DNA from: Sphaerulina vaccinii
Taxonomy: Eukaryota > Ascomycota > Dothideomycetes > Mycosphaerellales > Mycosphaerellaceae
Assembly (NCBI GenBank): GCA_022570795.1
Contig: JAKUDP010000001.1
Span: 1,736,001-1,800,000, forward strand
Reading direction: 5' to 3'
DNA length: 64,000 nt
Each line of letters starts with the position of its first letter. Positions within the stretch are counted from its first letter, which is position 1. The notes under the pieces are model-generated. The model ran no database searches and was not told the DNA's origin. It worked only from the letters and a program-made list of their open reading frames with translations. The position numbers were made by a program, and so were the translations under genes. Below, one piece after another: positions 22,521 through 34,756 of this stretch.

Positions 22521-23410
22521 ATGAAGATCACGACCAAGGAGGAAGAACAGGAGCATTACAAGTAAGAGTTGAACTCACGCGACCAGCAGCAAATCATGAA
22601 GCTAACATTGACTCCAGTGCCACATTGAAGGGAGGATTTGGAGGCGGCGCTGCTGGTCTAGCAGCAGGTGCGTTGGGTGTATATGCGGCTTCTGCGAGAT
22701 ATCCAGCCTTCAGAAGTCTGACATTACCCTTTCGCGCATTCTTGATCACTTCTGCCGGCACATTCTCTGCCATTATCGGAGCAGATTCCTACTCGAGACG
22801 ATTCGAAGCTGCACGACAACCCGGACGGAACTACCAAGATGAGGCAGCATCATTACAAGAACAGATCGATGCGTCAAGGACACAGAGCGAAAAGGTCAAG
22901 GCCTGGCTCTCGGACAACCGCTACAGCATTGTGATGGGCTCATGGGTCGCATCCATCTCTGCTGCAATGGGAATCGTTGGGAAAAACCCTTACCTATCAA
23001 CACAACAAAAGATCGTGCAAGCTCGTGTCTATGCGCAAGGATTCACACTTGCCGCCGTCATCATCAGTTTGGCATTTGAAGGAAACGACCGCATGAAGGG
23101 TAGTGGACGATGGGAAACTATCGAGGTGCTAGACCCGAACGACCCAACGCATAAGCATATGATTGAGAAGAAGATTCATCACGAAAAGTACGCTGGTGAG
23201 GATCAATGGATGGACATGGTCGAGGCCGAGGAGGAGCGACTAAAGGAGCGTGAACGTGCTGTCAAGGAACGTGAGAAGCTCAGCAATGGCAACGGAAAGG
23301 ACAAGAAGTCATCCGGGAAGAAAGACGAGAAGAAAGAATCGAAGCACGAAGACCCGCTTAAGGGCAAGAAGCCAGAAGAGGCCAAGGACGAGAAGTTGAA
23401 CTCACACTAG
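22521..23410 (+). CDS. RCF2: Respiratory supercomplex factor 2, HIG1-domain mitochondrial inner-membrane protein (two exons)
   Basis: Rcf2 is a mitochondrial inner-membrane protein that associates with cytochrome c oxidase and the III-IV supercomplex. Exon 1 is 22521-22561 (MKITTKEEEQEHY), the intron 22562-22617 (56 bp, GTAAGA...CAG), and exon 2 22618-23410, giving 277 aa. An N-terminal pair of Gly/Ala-rich helices (about residues 20-66) precedes the HIG1 domain. The HIG1 domain has two helices near 107-160 joined by a loop containing QQKIVQARVYAQ, the family's basic loop. The C-terminal ~80 residues are highly charged Lys/Glu repeats. The short first exon places the intron right before the first helix. 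Confidence 0.9.
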
Positions 23411-24134
23411 TGGTGGGGTTCATCAACATCTTAGCTTGGCTCTCGCGTGTAATATGACGATCTGATGACCGAGCGACTGCATCAGGCTGGCGATACTGGA
23501 GTTTTGAATGGCATAGCTGGGAGGAGCGTGTGCTACTTGTAAAGATAACTCGACAAAGATCGACAGCTTAATCAACAAGAAGAGGACGGCTTCTATATCA
23601 TATGGAAAGGTCTGTGACAACCCTGCCTATAGTACCGAAGGTGTGGCTCTCTTCTCACACTGTCACAACTGCCGGCCCACAGATATGGTCAGACATATAG
23701 GTTTGCGCATTATAGTTGTCCGGAAGTATTTGAGTCGCGTGGTGACGTTTCGGATATGACAAAACGAGAGGGAAACGAGACTTCACCTCGCACTCTCCTC
23801 TCACAGGCCACATTTTGAGAGAATATGTAGACACTAGTTCATATACATCGACTATTAGGGTCTTTCGTTTCTGGCCATGAAACCGTCTCACATGCCAACA
23901 AAACCGTGAGGTGCAACGTCTCTTGTAACATACATCCCATTCTAGCATCACATCCACCAAAGCATCACCCGTTTCAGAACACATCCGTCCGTCCTTCGTG
24001 GTAACATTGCGAGAAATTATACATGTCGAGAAAAGATGTACAGAAGAGAAGTAGTATCGGCCGTTGATGCGTAGATTTGAATGATTGTTTTGTTTGTTGT
24101 TCTTCCAAGGAAAGTATCAATACGGATTACTGAA
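23411..24134. other. Intergenic between convergent genes
   Basis: About 720 bp between the RCF2 stop and the minus-strand gene's stop. I see no supported gene. Confidence 0.5.
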
Positions 24135-25240
24135 TTAGTGCTGTTCAGTATCAGAATGCCGGAGAGTTTGTGATGCCAGTCCCGGCGTCGGCATGGTTCG
24201 AGGTACATTCTCTTCACGCTGATGGCGAAGGACTGCCGCCCTCGCTGGGGTATCTGGTGCATCAGGTCTGGCGTATGGTGACTCGTAATCATATCCGGTT
24301 TCGTTGTTGCCACGTCGAAGTGGTGATTCACCTCCCGGCTCTGACTTGGTAGATCGCGCACGCCTTCTTCGACCAGATGAGGAGTCGGACTGAGATTGGC
24401 TAGCGCTGTGCGATTCGCCAGCAGTGGGCGTGAGCATGGCCGCTATAGGCATCCTTGTGACTGGTTGCAGGGCTGGTGGAAGACCTGGTCTGGGTTCCTC
24501 GATACGTGGAGCTGGCGCGACCATAGTCAATGGCTGAGGCTGAGGCGTGTTCTGCGATGTTTGACGTGATATTGACACAGGCCCAGGCTCACCAAAAGGC
24601 GTGCCTGAAGCGGCTGCCGCTTCTGCTTTGGCTAGGGCCTCGGCCTTCGTAGGGCGACCACGCTTCTTCTTGGTCGGTGGATCGATCGGTGATGCTTGCA
24701 TCGGCACAGCGCTAGCATTTGACGGCTTCGGCCTGATCTCACGGCCAGTTGAGCCTCCGGTAGTTGGGCCTCCAGAGTAGGCTGCTTCAAATGGGTAAGG
24801 CCTCTTAAGTGCCTGCATTGGCCCAGGAAGCGGAGTGGGAGTAAGTGGCGCCATGGATGCACCCATGGGCCCGGAGTTTGATATTCGTACATTCTCAAAG
24901 GCTTGACGGCATGAATTAAGTGAGCGTCCTATGCATATGTTAACTGTCAATGCCAACCAGCATAGCAGCAGACACCATAAGCTAGAGCACCATAGTCTGC
25001 AAGCAATAGACTTACCTGGCGGCAGTGGTATATCCTCCCAGCGTGGCTGAACTTGCAAGTTTTGTAGAACGTTGAATAGCACATTGGGAGGTGGATTGGC
25101 CGTTTTGATGATTTCGGCCAACAAATAGTTCTGTACCCATGTCAGAGACGTTCTCGTGGTACCAGGGTCGAAGTCCCGGCGTGCAGGAAGAACAATACCT
25201 TTTCGTGATTAGACCATGGCTGCTCAGGAGGTGTTGCCAT
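24135..25240 (-). CDS. Myb/SANT-like plus AT-hook DNA-binding-type protein (three exons)
   Basis: Exons on the minus strand are 25240-25199, 25130-25016 and 24928-24135, with GT-AG introns of 68 and 87 bp, giving 316 aa. The N-terminus after splicing reads MATPPEQPWSNHEKNYLLAE, followed by W-E-D-I-P-L-P-P-G-R-S. The spaced tryptophans and helix pattern are reminiscent of a Myb/SANT-type domain. Near residue 139 a KKKRGRPTKAEA segment is a textbook AT-hook core (RGRP). The rest is Pro/Ser/Gln-rich, with a second basic cluster GRRRRARSTKSEP. A role in transcription or chromatin is inferred from these elements. I do not recognise a named orthologue. Confidence 0.8.
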
Positions 25241-27395
25241 GCCGAGAAGAGAACGAAATGAGGGAACAACGAAGCAAGTGATTAGAAGGCATGCGTAGTC
25301 GTACAGATGTCTTAAAGATTGGCAATGGGCGCGTCGAGTCTCGTCAGGTCGTAGCTCTTGCAATGGTGCGTCGACGCCGGTAGCTCCAGTGAATGTCCTG
25401 TCAAACGAATGTATGGGCAGGCGCCCCAAACGATTAGAGAAGAAGATGCATCACGACGCCGGTAGCCGACAAGGTACAGAAACGAAAGTCTTTGGATCCA
25501 GAAGAAGGGATTGTCCATAGAGAAAGAGGTGGTCGGAGATGTGAAACCTGGATTCAGCATCTTGCGTATTATGCGCATATGCAGGAGACTGCTAGGTGCG
25601 TTTCTAGCTGGCCTTGAGCATCTGCAGAGTCCAAATTAACGACATGCGTCTGAGAGAACAGACCACCCTGCAGAAAAACACCGTCGCCTGATCTGGCGCT
25701 GCATCGCAGAGGTTCACAGTACTTGTACAGCTGCATCGGAGCTTCACAGACCAGAGGTACCAGATACTCACATGTTGTGCGCGTTTTATATGGTCTGTGT
25801 GGTGATGTGTGTAGTCCAGAAGACAGTGCGTCGTTGCTCGGCAGTGAACAACGGGGCGACGCGGGATGAACCTACAAGATTTTACCGCTTCGCTGGGTCT
25901 CTCACCTCCCGCGCTTGTGTGTCATCTCGAAATGGCAGTTTTGTGGCCCTGTTATACCTCCGGTACATCTCTTTGCCTACCTTCCACCTAGATCCGGATT
26001 GCCTCGAGCAGCAAGTCCTTGTTCGCTGACCGAGCCAACACAGTCGCCCATCAAGAGGTCCTAGCCTATCGTTGTCGAAGCTCGCATGGCTAACCGCTGA
26101 AAATTAGTCGTTCATACTATGCCTGTGCACGGCGGCTCGCCGTCTCGAGACGCAGGAGGCTGCTTAGTATGCTAAAAGTGAACTCACTAGAAACGGCCGG
26201 CCTGTCCACGTGTGAGAATTCTCCTATATGGCGAGGATGACGAGTAGTCCAATGGCCGGTTACCACTCCAGGAGGTTTCTTGCTGCTCAACGCGTTCAGA
26301 TCGTCTTACTATGCGCAACATCAAGTCCTGAGGCCGCTACAACAGGAATGTACAGCCACCAGAACTGGCGGCGACTTTCCGCCTCTCCCCATAGTCGACG
26401 CTCAGTTGCCCAGGTCCTGCAGTGGCCCGAATTTGGGACCGTCCGCGAGCAGCTTGCCGCCATACTACCATCTCGATGACCAGATCGCGGGAGAAGCTCC
26501 ACCCAAGAGCAGTGCATTCTCATGAGTACGTCTGGACCTCGCTTGTCTTCAGGCATGAAGTGAATTGGTGCGAAGGAGAGCAACGAGTGTCATAGGCGGA
26601 TGGCCCGTGATACTGATCAAGACTACGCCGTGCATAGCTCTCCTTGGTGCTCCTCAGACTGCGGTACTGCTTGCGCAAATCGCCAACTGCTGCCGCAACG
26701 CTGTCCGTCGGAGACGTGTTCAGAGATGCTCGTCAGTGCCTGAAGGCGGAGTGGTTGAGTTAGCCTGAAGGACAGCAAGGGACTATCCGCTTTGGCTTTT
26801 GGTGGTTGCTCTCAAGTGACCTTTCTTGCTGCGCTGCTCAATTACCTTATGTACATTATCAATACGTCTTTCCTTGACTCGAATTCACTTCCTCCTCACC
26901 GCGCTGAAGAAGGCGCATAATCAAGACTCAAGGCCAAAGCAAGAGCGCTCGAAGCTGGTATGGAAAGAGCATGAACTTCCATTGAAGTCCATAGTACTGA
27001 ATGAACACAAGTTCCAATTATCACTCACTACTCGCCACGAATGCGCATTCGCTCTCGAATTCTTCTCGACCGCACCACATCGAATACATATACCACGTCC
27101 CTGACCGCAACTGCTTGCGCCGCCGTTTCTTGCGACCTGCGAAGGTGCATACCGCTCCACACGCCACCGATGAACATTTTAACCGTCTTGCGCACCCACG
27201 CTTAGGAAATCTCGAACGGAATCCTGGCAAGGGCGCCTTCTCGCATCGACAAGACATGAGAAACTGAAGTGTCCGTGTTTGTGCGCTCGTGTTGTTCGTC
27301 AGGCGGTATCGAAGATCGTGCTCATCTTGCAGGTCTGAACCTCCGCGTGTGACACTTGACTGCTGCTGCATCCACGCTTTCAGCACCACGACAAC
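25241..27395. other. Large intergenic region between two divergent genes
   Basis: About 2.15 kb between the start codons of the AT-hook gene and SET2. It holds many short overlapping frames (60-95 codons), none with domain or splice support. It contains the promoters and leaders of both genes. No repeat or RNA gene was found by eye. Confidence 0.5.
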
Positions 27396-30346
27396 ATGTC
27401 AGGCGACGAGAATAACCAGGACAGACTGGAGTCGGAGGTGCGAGACATGGAAGAAATGCAGCTCAAGGAAGAAGACGACGACTCAGATATGGATACGATA
27501 CCTGTATTGGCTGCGGCGGCCAGGGAGGTCGCTGGTCTTGCCAGTGGCAGTGGCACGCCTGCAAATGTCAAACGCCAGTCAAGATCACCAACCAAGCAGA
27601 AATTCGATGCCGACTCTCCTGCTGTCAAGTCTGATAACGAGGAGACTGTAGGCGGAGATGTGACACTCAAGCTGGAGCCTGGGAAGCCGCCAAAGCTCTC
27701 ACGCTCAACCTCACACAAGATCGAAAAACGGAGTCCTCGACTATTCTTCGATCACGATGACAGCACAGAAGATTCGAAGCGCACATTCGACGTTCTACCA
27801 CAGTGCACCTATGCCAATAAGTACCTTGGAACCACCGAACATGCACTTGAATGTGACTGTGCTGAAGAATGGGGTGAGTCGTGTTATGCCATGCCTTCAC
27901 CTGCGAATGGTACACCTTGCTGATGGTAGCTATAGATGCAACAACGCGTACGAACAATGCCTGTGGCGAAGATACCGACTGTATCAATCGCGCCACCAAA
28001 ATGGAGTGCGTTGGTGACTGTGGTTGTGGCACAGGCTGCCAGAACAGACGCTTCCAGCACAAGCAATATGCTAATGTCTCTGTCATCAAGACAGAGAAGA
28101 AAGGGTTCGGCCTTCGAGCGAATACTGATCTGCAAGCTAACGACTTCATTTTCGAGTATATCGGAGAGGTCATCGGCGACAAGACCTTCCGGAATCGCCT
28201 ACACCAGTATGACGATGAGGGCATCAAGCACTTTTACTTCATGTCACTCTCGAAAGGCGAATTTGTGGACGCGACGAAGAAGGGCAACTTGGGAAGATTT
28301 TGCAATCACTCCTGCAACCCCAATTGCTACGTTGACAAATGGGTGGTTGGCGATAAGCTCCGCATGGGCATCTTTGCCGAGCGTAAGATCCAAGCAGGAG
28401 AGGAACTCGTCTTCAACTACAATGTCGACAGATATGGTGCAGATCCACAGCCATGCTATTGCGATGAGCCCAACTGCACTGGCTTCATTGGTGGCAAAAC
28501 GCAAACAGAGCGGGCCACGAAGCTTTCCAACACGATTATCGAGGCACTTGGCATCGACGACGCCGATGCATGGGATACTGCTGTCGCGAAGCGTCCACGC
28601 AAGAAGAAGGCCAGCGAAGATGATGAGGAGTACGTCAACAACGTCGAGCCTAGGGGTCTCGACGAAGAAGGCGTCAACAAAGTCATGTCCTCGCTCATGC
28701 AGTGCAAAGAGAAGTGGATCGCTGTCAAGCTGCTGACCCGTATACAACGAGCGACTGACGAGAAGGTCCGCCACCGAGTGGTTCGATTCCACGGCTATCG
28801 TATACTCAAAACCGCGCTCGCTAATTTTGCCGACGATACCAATGTGTGCATTCAGATACTCGACATCTTGGACACAATGCCGCGTCTGACGCGAAATAAG
28901 ATCCAAGACTCGAAGATCGAGGAAGCGATTGGGCCTTTGGCTGAAAGTGAAGATGAAAGAGTTGCGTTCCGGGCGAAGGAACTCATGGAAGCATGGTCTA
29001 AGCTCGAAATCGCATATCGGATACCACGTGTGAAGCGTGATCCCAATGCTGTTGTGAAGATTGATAGACGAGATGGCGAGAGACGACGGAGCAAGTCTCG
29101 ATCGCGTTCAAAGTCGCCGGAGCGCATAGTAGCCCCCACCGGCCCACGAGCAGGCGCGCCCATCCGACCAGCATTTGCACGTCCTCCGCCGAGATTTCGT
29201 CCACCACCGCCTGGCGGAGTACTACCTTATGGCTGGTTCGAGGCTACTGCAGCCAATGGTTCTACTTACTATTACACACAGTCGGGCGCTACCACATGGC
29301 AGCGTCCAAACATGCCTGCTAATGCAGCGCCTCCTCCACCACCTCCCAAAGCAGTCACAGATCAGATGGCTCTGCAGGACCTGATCAAGAACATCGTCGC
29401 TGCGAAGCCAGAGCAACCCGCGCCTAAGCAGTCCGCCACTCCAACACCAGTCGAGACGCCGAAGAAGAAGGAGCGCAAGGAAGAGAAGTGGCGGACACTG
29501 CCAGAGGAGAAGCAAAGAAAACTGTACGAGAACACATTGCATCCACACGTTAGCCACGTGTCAGGCAAATACAAGAACAAACTTGCGAAGGAGGACGTGA
29601 AGCGCTGGGCGAAGGAGTTCGCAAAGCAGGTCGTGGACTCAGACTTTAAGAAGGGACGCGTGGAAGATCCAAACAAGCTCAGTGATAAGAAGATCAAGGA
29701 CGTCAAGAAGCAGTGCCAGATGTTTTTCGAGAAGGCATTGAAGAAGAAGGCCGCTTCCGATCAGAAACGAGCCGAAAGGAAGGCCCAGAAGCAGAAGGAT
29801 GGTGATGGCAGCAAGACTCCCATAGGCTCGCCACCACCTGCAGCGCTCAGCCCACCTGCTGCCGACGACGATGTCCTATCGGACCATGAAATGGACGATG
29901 CCCTCGACATGACTCCGTCAGACGCGGCTACTGCGTCGAAACGAAGACGTGATGATCTTGCGAACCTAGCCGAGGAGGACTCCATATCGAAGAAGCAAAG
30001 AATGGAATCGGCCGACTTTGCGCTTCGTCCGCCACCACCGCCACCGCCTGCAAAGGAATTGTCTGCTGAAGCCGAGGAAGGCGCTCCTCAGATGTACGAG
30101 GATGACTATACTAATGGTATCACAAACATTGACCAGGACCGTGGCTTCTCCATAAAAGGTGCTGCACGCTCTGCACACAGTCGACCCGAGTCGCGCAACG
30201 ATGAGCCAAGGCAGACTGCAACGCCTCCAACTACCGGCAGCCCTGATCAAGACGAACCAGAGAAGTCAATGATGCGATCGAACTATGGTGGCATGAATCC
30301 GGAACGTATGCGTCAGTTGGGGCTTTTGGATGGAGCAAGCCAGTAG
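27396..30346 (+). CDS. SET2: Histone H3 lysine-36 methyltransferase Set2 (two exons)
   Basis: Set2 methylates H3K36 co-transcriptionally by riding on phosphorylated RNA polymerase II. Exons 27396-27873 and 27936-30346 give 962 aa; the 62-bp intron interrupts the AWS domain. Order: acidic N-terminus; AWS (ECDCAEEW, then CGEDTDCINRATKMECV); SET domain near residues 205-325 with GRFCNHSCNPNCYVDKW and ELVFNYNVDRYG; post-SET CYCDEPNCTGFIGG; a helical TFIIS-N-like domain (KEKWIAVKLLTRIQRATDEK onward); an Arg/Ser patch; a WW domain near 590 (GWFEATAANGSTYYYTQSG); and an SRI domain near 670-770 that binds the polymerase CTD. All Set2 hallmarks are present. A large antisense frame at 28244-28906 is a shadow. 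Confidence 0.97.
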
Positions 30347-30628
30347 AAGTTGCATCCCGCCCACTCATTTGGGCGTTTGGCGATACTTGCAGCATGGGAT
30401 TTGATATAATGGGTTGTATGGTACCTAGGTAAGTAGCAGGCCGAGCACAGCATTTGGGACAGGGTAAAGAAAGTTTTAATGCTGTACACTATGCCAACCA
30501 GGCGTGCGCTTATGAGCCTTTAGTTGGCCGAAATCATAAGCTCGCAACACGCGCTATTCCCCCTTTCAAGTCTTGCTGAGTCCTTCCGTCGTGATTGTAG
30601 CTGTTCGCTTTTCGTGCTCGTTCGATGA

Positions 30629-31102
30629 TCAAGCGTTGAACAAGTCCTGCCCAGCATCTCGTCCAAGGGCGCTTGCACTCCAGTGACTCGAGCCTCTGAC
30701 TCGCCATCCCTCACCGTTCTTGCTCGTCCATCCGCCAGCAGCTGCTGTCACCGCTGCCCTGTCGTCGGCCGGTACCCTGATCCATACGTCTTGATCCTTG
30801 ATTTGTAGCAAGTCGATGGGTATGGCTGAGCCGTGCAAGCCGAGAAATGTGGAAAGAGCGGCATTGAGATGTAGTTGTGCTGTTACGCCATCTAGTGCTT
30901 GAGTTGAGCTGGCATTTGAGTTTGAGAGATGTTGCAGATGGATATATGACCAATCTGGCTTGCGGATGGAGAACTCGCTAAGCGTTTGATTCTTGGTTGC
31001 GGTTTTTTGCTTTGGTGATGTTGATTTCGCGCTTGATTGTGCTGCGAGAGTCGTTTCTGTTGTACTAGGTACTGCGTCTGGCAGTTCGTCTAGCTCTGTC
31101 AT
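30629..31102 (-). CDS. POP8: RNase P/MRP subunit Pop8-like protein
   Basis: 157 aa, one exon from the ATG at 31102. After a disordered ~45-residue N-terminus the core reads FSIRKPDWSYIHL, LDGVTAQLHLNAALSTFLGL, HGSAIPIDLLQIKDQDVWIR, VPADDRAAVTAAAGGW and GWRVRGSSHW. This matches what I know of the fungal Pop8-type alpha/beta domain in the Pop5/Rpp14 superfamily. Pop8 is a small protein subunit of nuclear RNase P and RNase MRP, acting in tRNA 5' maturation and rRNA processing. It is convergent with SET2 (282 bp between stops) and tandem with PCF11, whose stop is 188 bp upstream. Assignment is by recognised motif pattern; a profile search would settle it. Confidence 0.75.
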   Translation of the reverse strand: MTELDELPDAVPSTTETTLAAQSSAKSTSPKQKTATKNQTLSEFSIRKPDWSYIHLQHLSNSNASSTQALDGVTAQLHLNAALSTFLGLHGSAIPIDLLQIKDQDVWIRVPADDRAAVTAAAGGWTSKNGEGWRVRGSSHWSASALGRDAGQDLFNA

Positions 31103-31290
31103 TGTTTTGTTGTGTTGTTGAGAAGAGAGATGGAAAGAGAGAAAGTTAGGTAGAAGTGTGAGCTCGGCTTAAGCTCGGACGTGATTTTTGTCTATGCTTG
31201 CTCTAATGCCACCGTATGTACACTTTCCCCAGCGCCACGCTTCGCAAAATGCTGGAAATCTAGCTAAGTACAATTCAACTCATCGTAGCC

Positions 31291-33451
31291 TCACTGCAGC
31301 TTGATCCTAGAGCCACCACCACTCATCGTGTTCTCCGCTTTTCTCTTGCCTAAGAGCGAATCCGGAGTCGCGCTACGTTCTCGCTGTCCAGCACCAACAC
31401 TCGCAAGAGCGGCAGCCAGTGCACCTCCATCGAGGCTGGGTTGTGGTGGTTGAGACTTTGTCATCTCCGCCAGACACGTTGCGTGAACAATCTTCTTGTT
31501 CATGTATGCCGCATTACCAAATACCCAGTCCTGATGCTCCTCCGAGTATGTGCTGTTCAGATCCTCGTAGCAAATGCTGCAGGTGCTCTTGGTCACTCCT
31601 GCTGGAGCACGTACCACTTGGTTCATGGGGCTTTTCTGTGCCTTGTTCGCTTCCTGAGTATCCACTGCTGTGGCAGTAGTAGTTGAAGGGTCAAACTCGA
31701 CATGTCTGATCCAATCCATCTCGTCAGGGAACCAGTTTCGGTGGTGACCGCGATTCGTGTTTGGATCTGCAATGCGCTGATTGGTGCGGAAGTGCCAATC
31801 AAGGTGTAAACTCTTCTTTTGTCTGCCCTCCTCCGTAGCTTGGAATCGTCGACCACATGTACTACACTGATTCGGCATCGTGTCATACATCGATGTGATC
31901 ATCTCTGGTCTAAAGACTTTCAGAGCAGCTGCTGAAATTGGTACTCTGGGCTGGTGTGCTGTGTGTTGTGCAGGCATCTGCAACGGCGTGCTAGCTTGCG
32001 ATGGCTGTGGTTGAGGCAGAGCTTGCAGCGACTTCAACAATGCAGCATTAATGTCCATGGGCGGAGGTGCGGTGGCCGCAGGTGGCACACTCGGTGTCTG
32101 ATTGATGCCAGGGTTTATGAGACCAGCTTTGGTCAAAGACGCGATGAGATCGGCAGCACCGTTCTGTGGAGGAGCTGCTGCGGTATGGTTCTGTATTGCG
32201 TTGACCTGGGAGTGGGTCGCATTTTGCAGGCCAGGTACGGCAGCGCGAAGCTGGGGTGTGCTTGGCTTTTGTGCGCTGGCCAACAGTGCTTGCAGACCAC
32301 TCAGTGCGTCTGATGACAGGTTCGGGGGTTGAACTGGAGGCCGAGGTGGCTGACTTGGAGTTGGAGCTTGAAACGTTGGCGTCGGAGGTGGGAATGGCGG
32401 CGGGAAGGGTGGTGGAGCCTGCCATTGCTGCGGAGTCGGTTGAAGAGTCTGTTGTGGAAACGGTGGAACCACTGGGGCAAGTGCAGAGACCTGCTGTCTG
32501 ATCTGCTGCAGCTCGACTGAGGTCACGCGCTGCATGTTGAGCAGAGCACGTAGCTGAGTCAAAGCGCCGAGCTGAGTTTGAAGTCCCTGATCATGCGGCC
32601 TACTAGCAATTTGGTACTGGAACCTCGGTATCAGAGAGTCGATATCACGCTTGACGTTCTCGATGTCGTTCGTCAAGTTGGCCAGCGACGGCTGATATGC
32701 ATATTGCTGTGGCGGTGGCTGTTGTGGCGTTGGCTGAATTACATTAGTCGATCTCATCACTTTGCCGATGTTATGACCACGTACCTGTTGGCTACCATAA
32801 CCTGGTGGGTACATCTGCTGTGGATGCTGTATTTGAGGCCTGGGATATTGCCCATTTTGCTGTGGCGGCGTTGCTGTGCTCTGGTATGGATTTTGTGACT
32901 GTCTTATCTTCTCCAGCGTTGCCCGAACCTTGATCATTGCGTTCTCGAGCGGCTGTACCGTCTCTCTAGGAAATACTGGTCGAGGGTCGATAGATCCTGG
33001 CACGGGCTCCTTCCAGGTCTTCAGCATCGCGTCCATGTGGCGTCTCGTAGCGGTGTCGACCAGTGTGTATGCTTCCATGAAAGTGTTGTAGAGGTTGCGG
33101 CCGAGGTAGACGGTGTAAGGTGTTCCAACGTTCTTAACAATACTGTCCAGGACGAAGAGTGCTGGAAGTTTTCGAGTTGGTGAAGTCTGTATTGTAAGTG
33201 ATCAGCGACCATTGAATCCAAAAATAGCACAATACCAATCACGTGGGAATTTTGCTTACCGTCTTGATATGGTTCTCGAGCACTCGGGAGATGGCTTGCG
33301 CATGTTCTGTATTCTCTTTCGCAATGACAGTCAGATTGCTGATTTCGTATCTGTTGTTGCTCTGGAGATCTTTCAATGATTCCTCAAAGTCGGCAGCCAC
33401 TTCAGCAGACGAGCCGCCTGAGATGGAGCCTCTCGGCGACCGGGAAGACAT
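31291..33451 (-). CDS. PCF11: mRNA cleavage and polyadenylation factor Pcf11 (two exons)
   Basis: Pcf11 is the CFIA subunit that binds the Ser2-phosphorylated RNA polymerase II CTD and couples 3' end processing to termination. Exons 33451-33260 and 33186-31291 give 695 aa; the 73-bp intron splits the CTD-interaction domain and the join reads LENHIKTTSPTRKLPALFVL. The ATG at 33451 is used because the upstream in-frame start is TTG. The CID spans residues ~1-135. A long Pro/Gln-rich middle follows, then two zinc-binding modules: CSTCGRRFQATEEGRQKKSL with HLDWHF near residue 500, and CSICYEDLNSTY with later His/Cys near residue 585. The C-terminus has the LLGKRKAE motif. Confidence 0.93.
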
Positions 33452-34227
33452 TCTGACTTCACGCAAAGGAAGGGAGGCACACAGCGATGCAGTAGTATGC
33501 TATCTAGTTGCTGCAGATGAGTTTGTCTCTTCACTTTGCAGGACAGCAGATGACAGCGCGGTTAGAGAGGCTCGTGCCTACACGTGCAATTCCAGCAGCA
33601 GCGCTACAGCCAACGATGAGCTCAATGCGACCAGCGCGAAGGTTCTGTTCGCCTTTGGTGAGGACAAATTGTGCAAGAAGTGTAGTCAGGTTGCTAGCTA
33701 AACCGCAGCACGCTCCAAAGCAGACTTCCGTTGCGCAACTTCCGTAGCTCTTTCTGACCAGCCGTCCCTCCCGCTCACGTTCACCAAAGCAGTGACAGAA
33801 TCCCCAGTATTCTCCGGCAATGTTCCCCTCTGCACTCTGTTCTGTTCTTGATTTATGCGGCTGAGCAGCACGGCGCCCGCGCTTTCGGTGAAGAGCCTGC
33901 GGCACGAGGAGTTGACCTTGCTTGCTGCGTGATTGTGGCTTGGAAGACGGATGTCAATTTGAGCTGATCCAAGGATGAGTGCCGAGTGTGTGCTGATGAA
34001 GAAGAGGTTGTTGAAGATGCGATGGAAGATGAGTCTTTGTCCTAACCAAAGCTAGCCGTCGTTCACGTGCTCGCGGCGGCCCGTGCAGCTGCCCATGACG
34101 CCAGCGCACCTTCTAGATTCAATGAATGCGACTTCACTTCAGGCCGCAGCATTCTTCCTAACAACACTACAATAGCTCACGATACTGCCAGTAACACTAC
34201 AAGAACATACTCAAAGCACCCTCGACC
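33452..34227. promoter_or_regulatory. Divergent intergenic region, PCF11 and I9-protein gene
   Basis: 776 bp between two divergent start codons, so promoters of both genes lie here. A minus-strand frame of 124 codons (33531-33905) and a plus-strand frame (33243-33701) overlap and look non-coding. No factor site is claimed. Confidence 0.45.
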
Positions 34228-34581
34228 ATGAAGTTCCTCATCAGCGCCATCCTGTTGGCCTTTCTAGCGATCTTCGCCATTGCCGCAGAACAACCGATGA
34301 AGCAAGTCATAATCGGTTATCCCAAAGGCACCCCAGAGAAAGTCCTCGAAGAAGCGAAGAAGTGCGTGCTCGACGCAGGAGGCTACATTTCGTACGTGAT
34401 TCATCATTGCACGCTATGATTATGAGTTCTGACACTAATGCATCGCAGACATGAATATAACCTGATTCTTGCGATTGCTGCCAAAGTACCCGCAAAGGTC
34501 CTCGATACTATTCAAGCTGCTGGAAAAGAATTCAGTGTTCTCATTGAGGAAGACAGCACTGTGTCGATCAACAGCTCGTAG
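34228..34581 (+). CDS. Small secreted inhibitor I9 / proteinase propeptide-like protein (two exons)
   Basis: 98 aa from exons 34228-34391 and 34449-34581 (57-bp intron, GTACGT...CAG). The N-terminus MKFLISAILLAFLAIFAIAA is a clear signal peptide. The mature ~75 residues read KQVIIGYPKGTPEKVLEEAK, KCVLDAGGYISHEYNLI, and VPAKVLDTIQAAGKEFSVLI then EEDSTVSI. This is the pattern of the inhibitor I9 fold, found as the propeptide of subtilisin-type proteases and as free inhibitors such as yeast Pbi2. There is no protease domain downstream, so it is a stand-alone protein. Function by family knowledge: inhibitor or chaperone of subtilisin-like proteases. Secretion is unusual compared with cytosolic Pbi2 and is read directly from the hydrophobic leader. 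Confidence 0.82.
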
Positions 34582-34756
34582 GAGTTCACGATGAATGGAG
34601 TGATATAAGGACCTGAGGAATGGAGTTTCTGGAAAACTGGTTAGCTTGATTAGTTCTGGCACAATGAAAATGAAAACATAAACACGCACAGTTCAGGTGA
34701 GTATCTGATTATGAGCACTTGCAATAGCAGTGCGCAGAACTTCATTTGATCTACAT

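Noticed and set aside
28778..28792. Sequence resembling a tRNA T-arm (GTGGTTCGATTCCAC)
   Set aside because: It is inside the SET2 coding frame, and no acceptor, D or anticodon arms can be folded around it.
28244..28906. 220-codon open frame on the minus strand
   Set aside because: It lies entirely antisense to the conserved SET domain region of SET2 and is a shadow of codon bias on the other strand.
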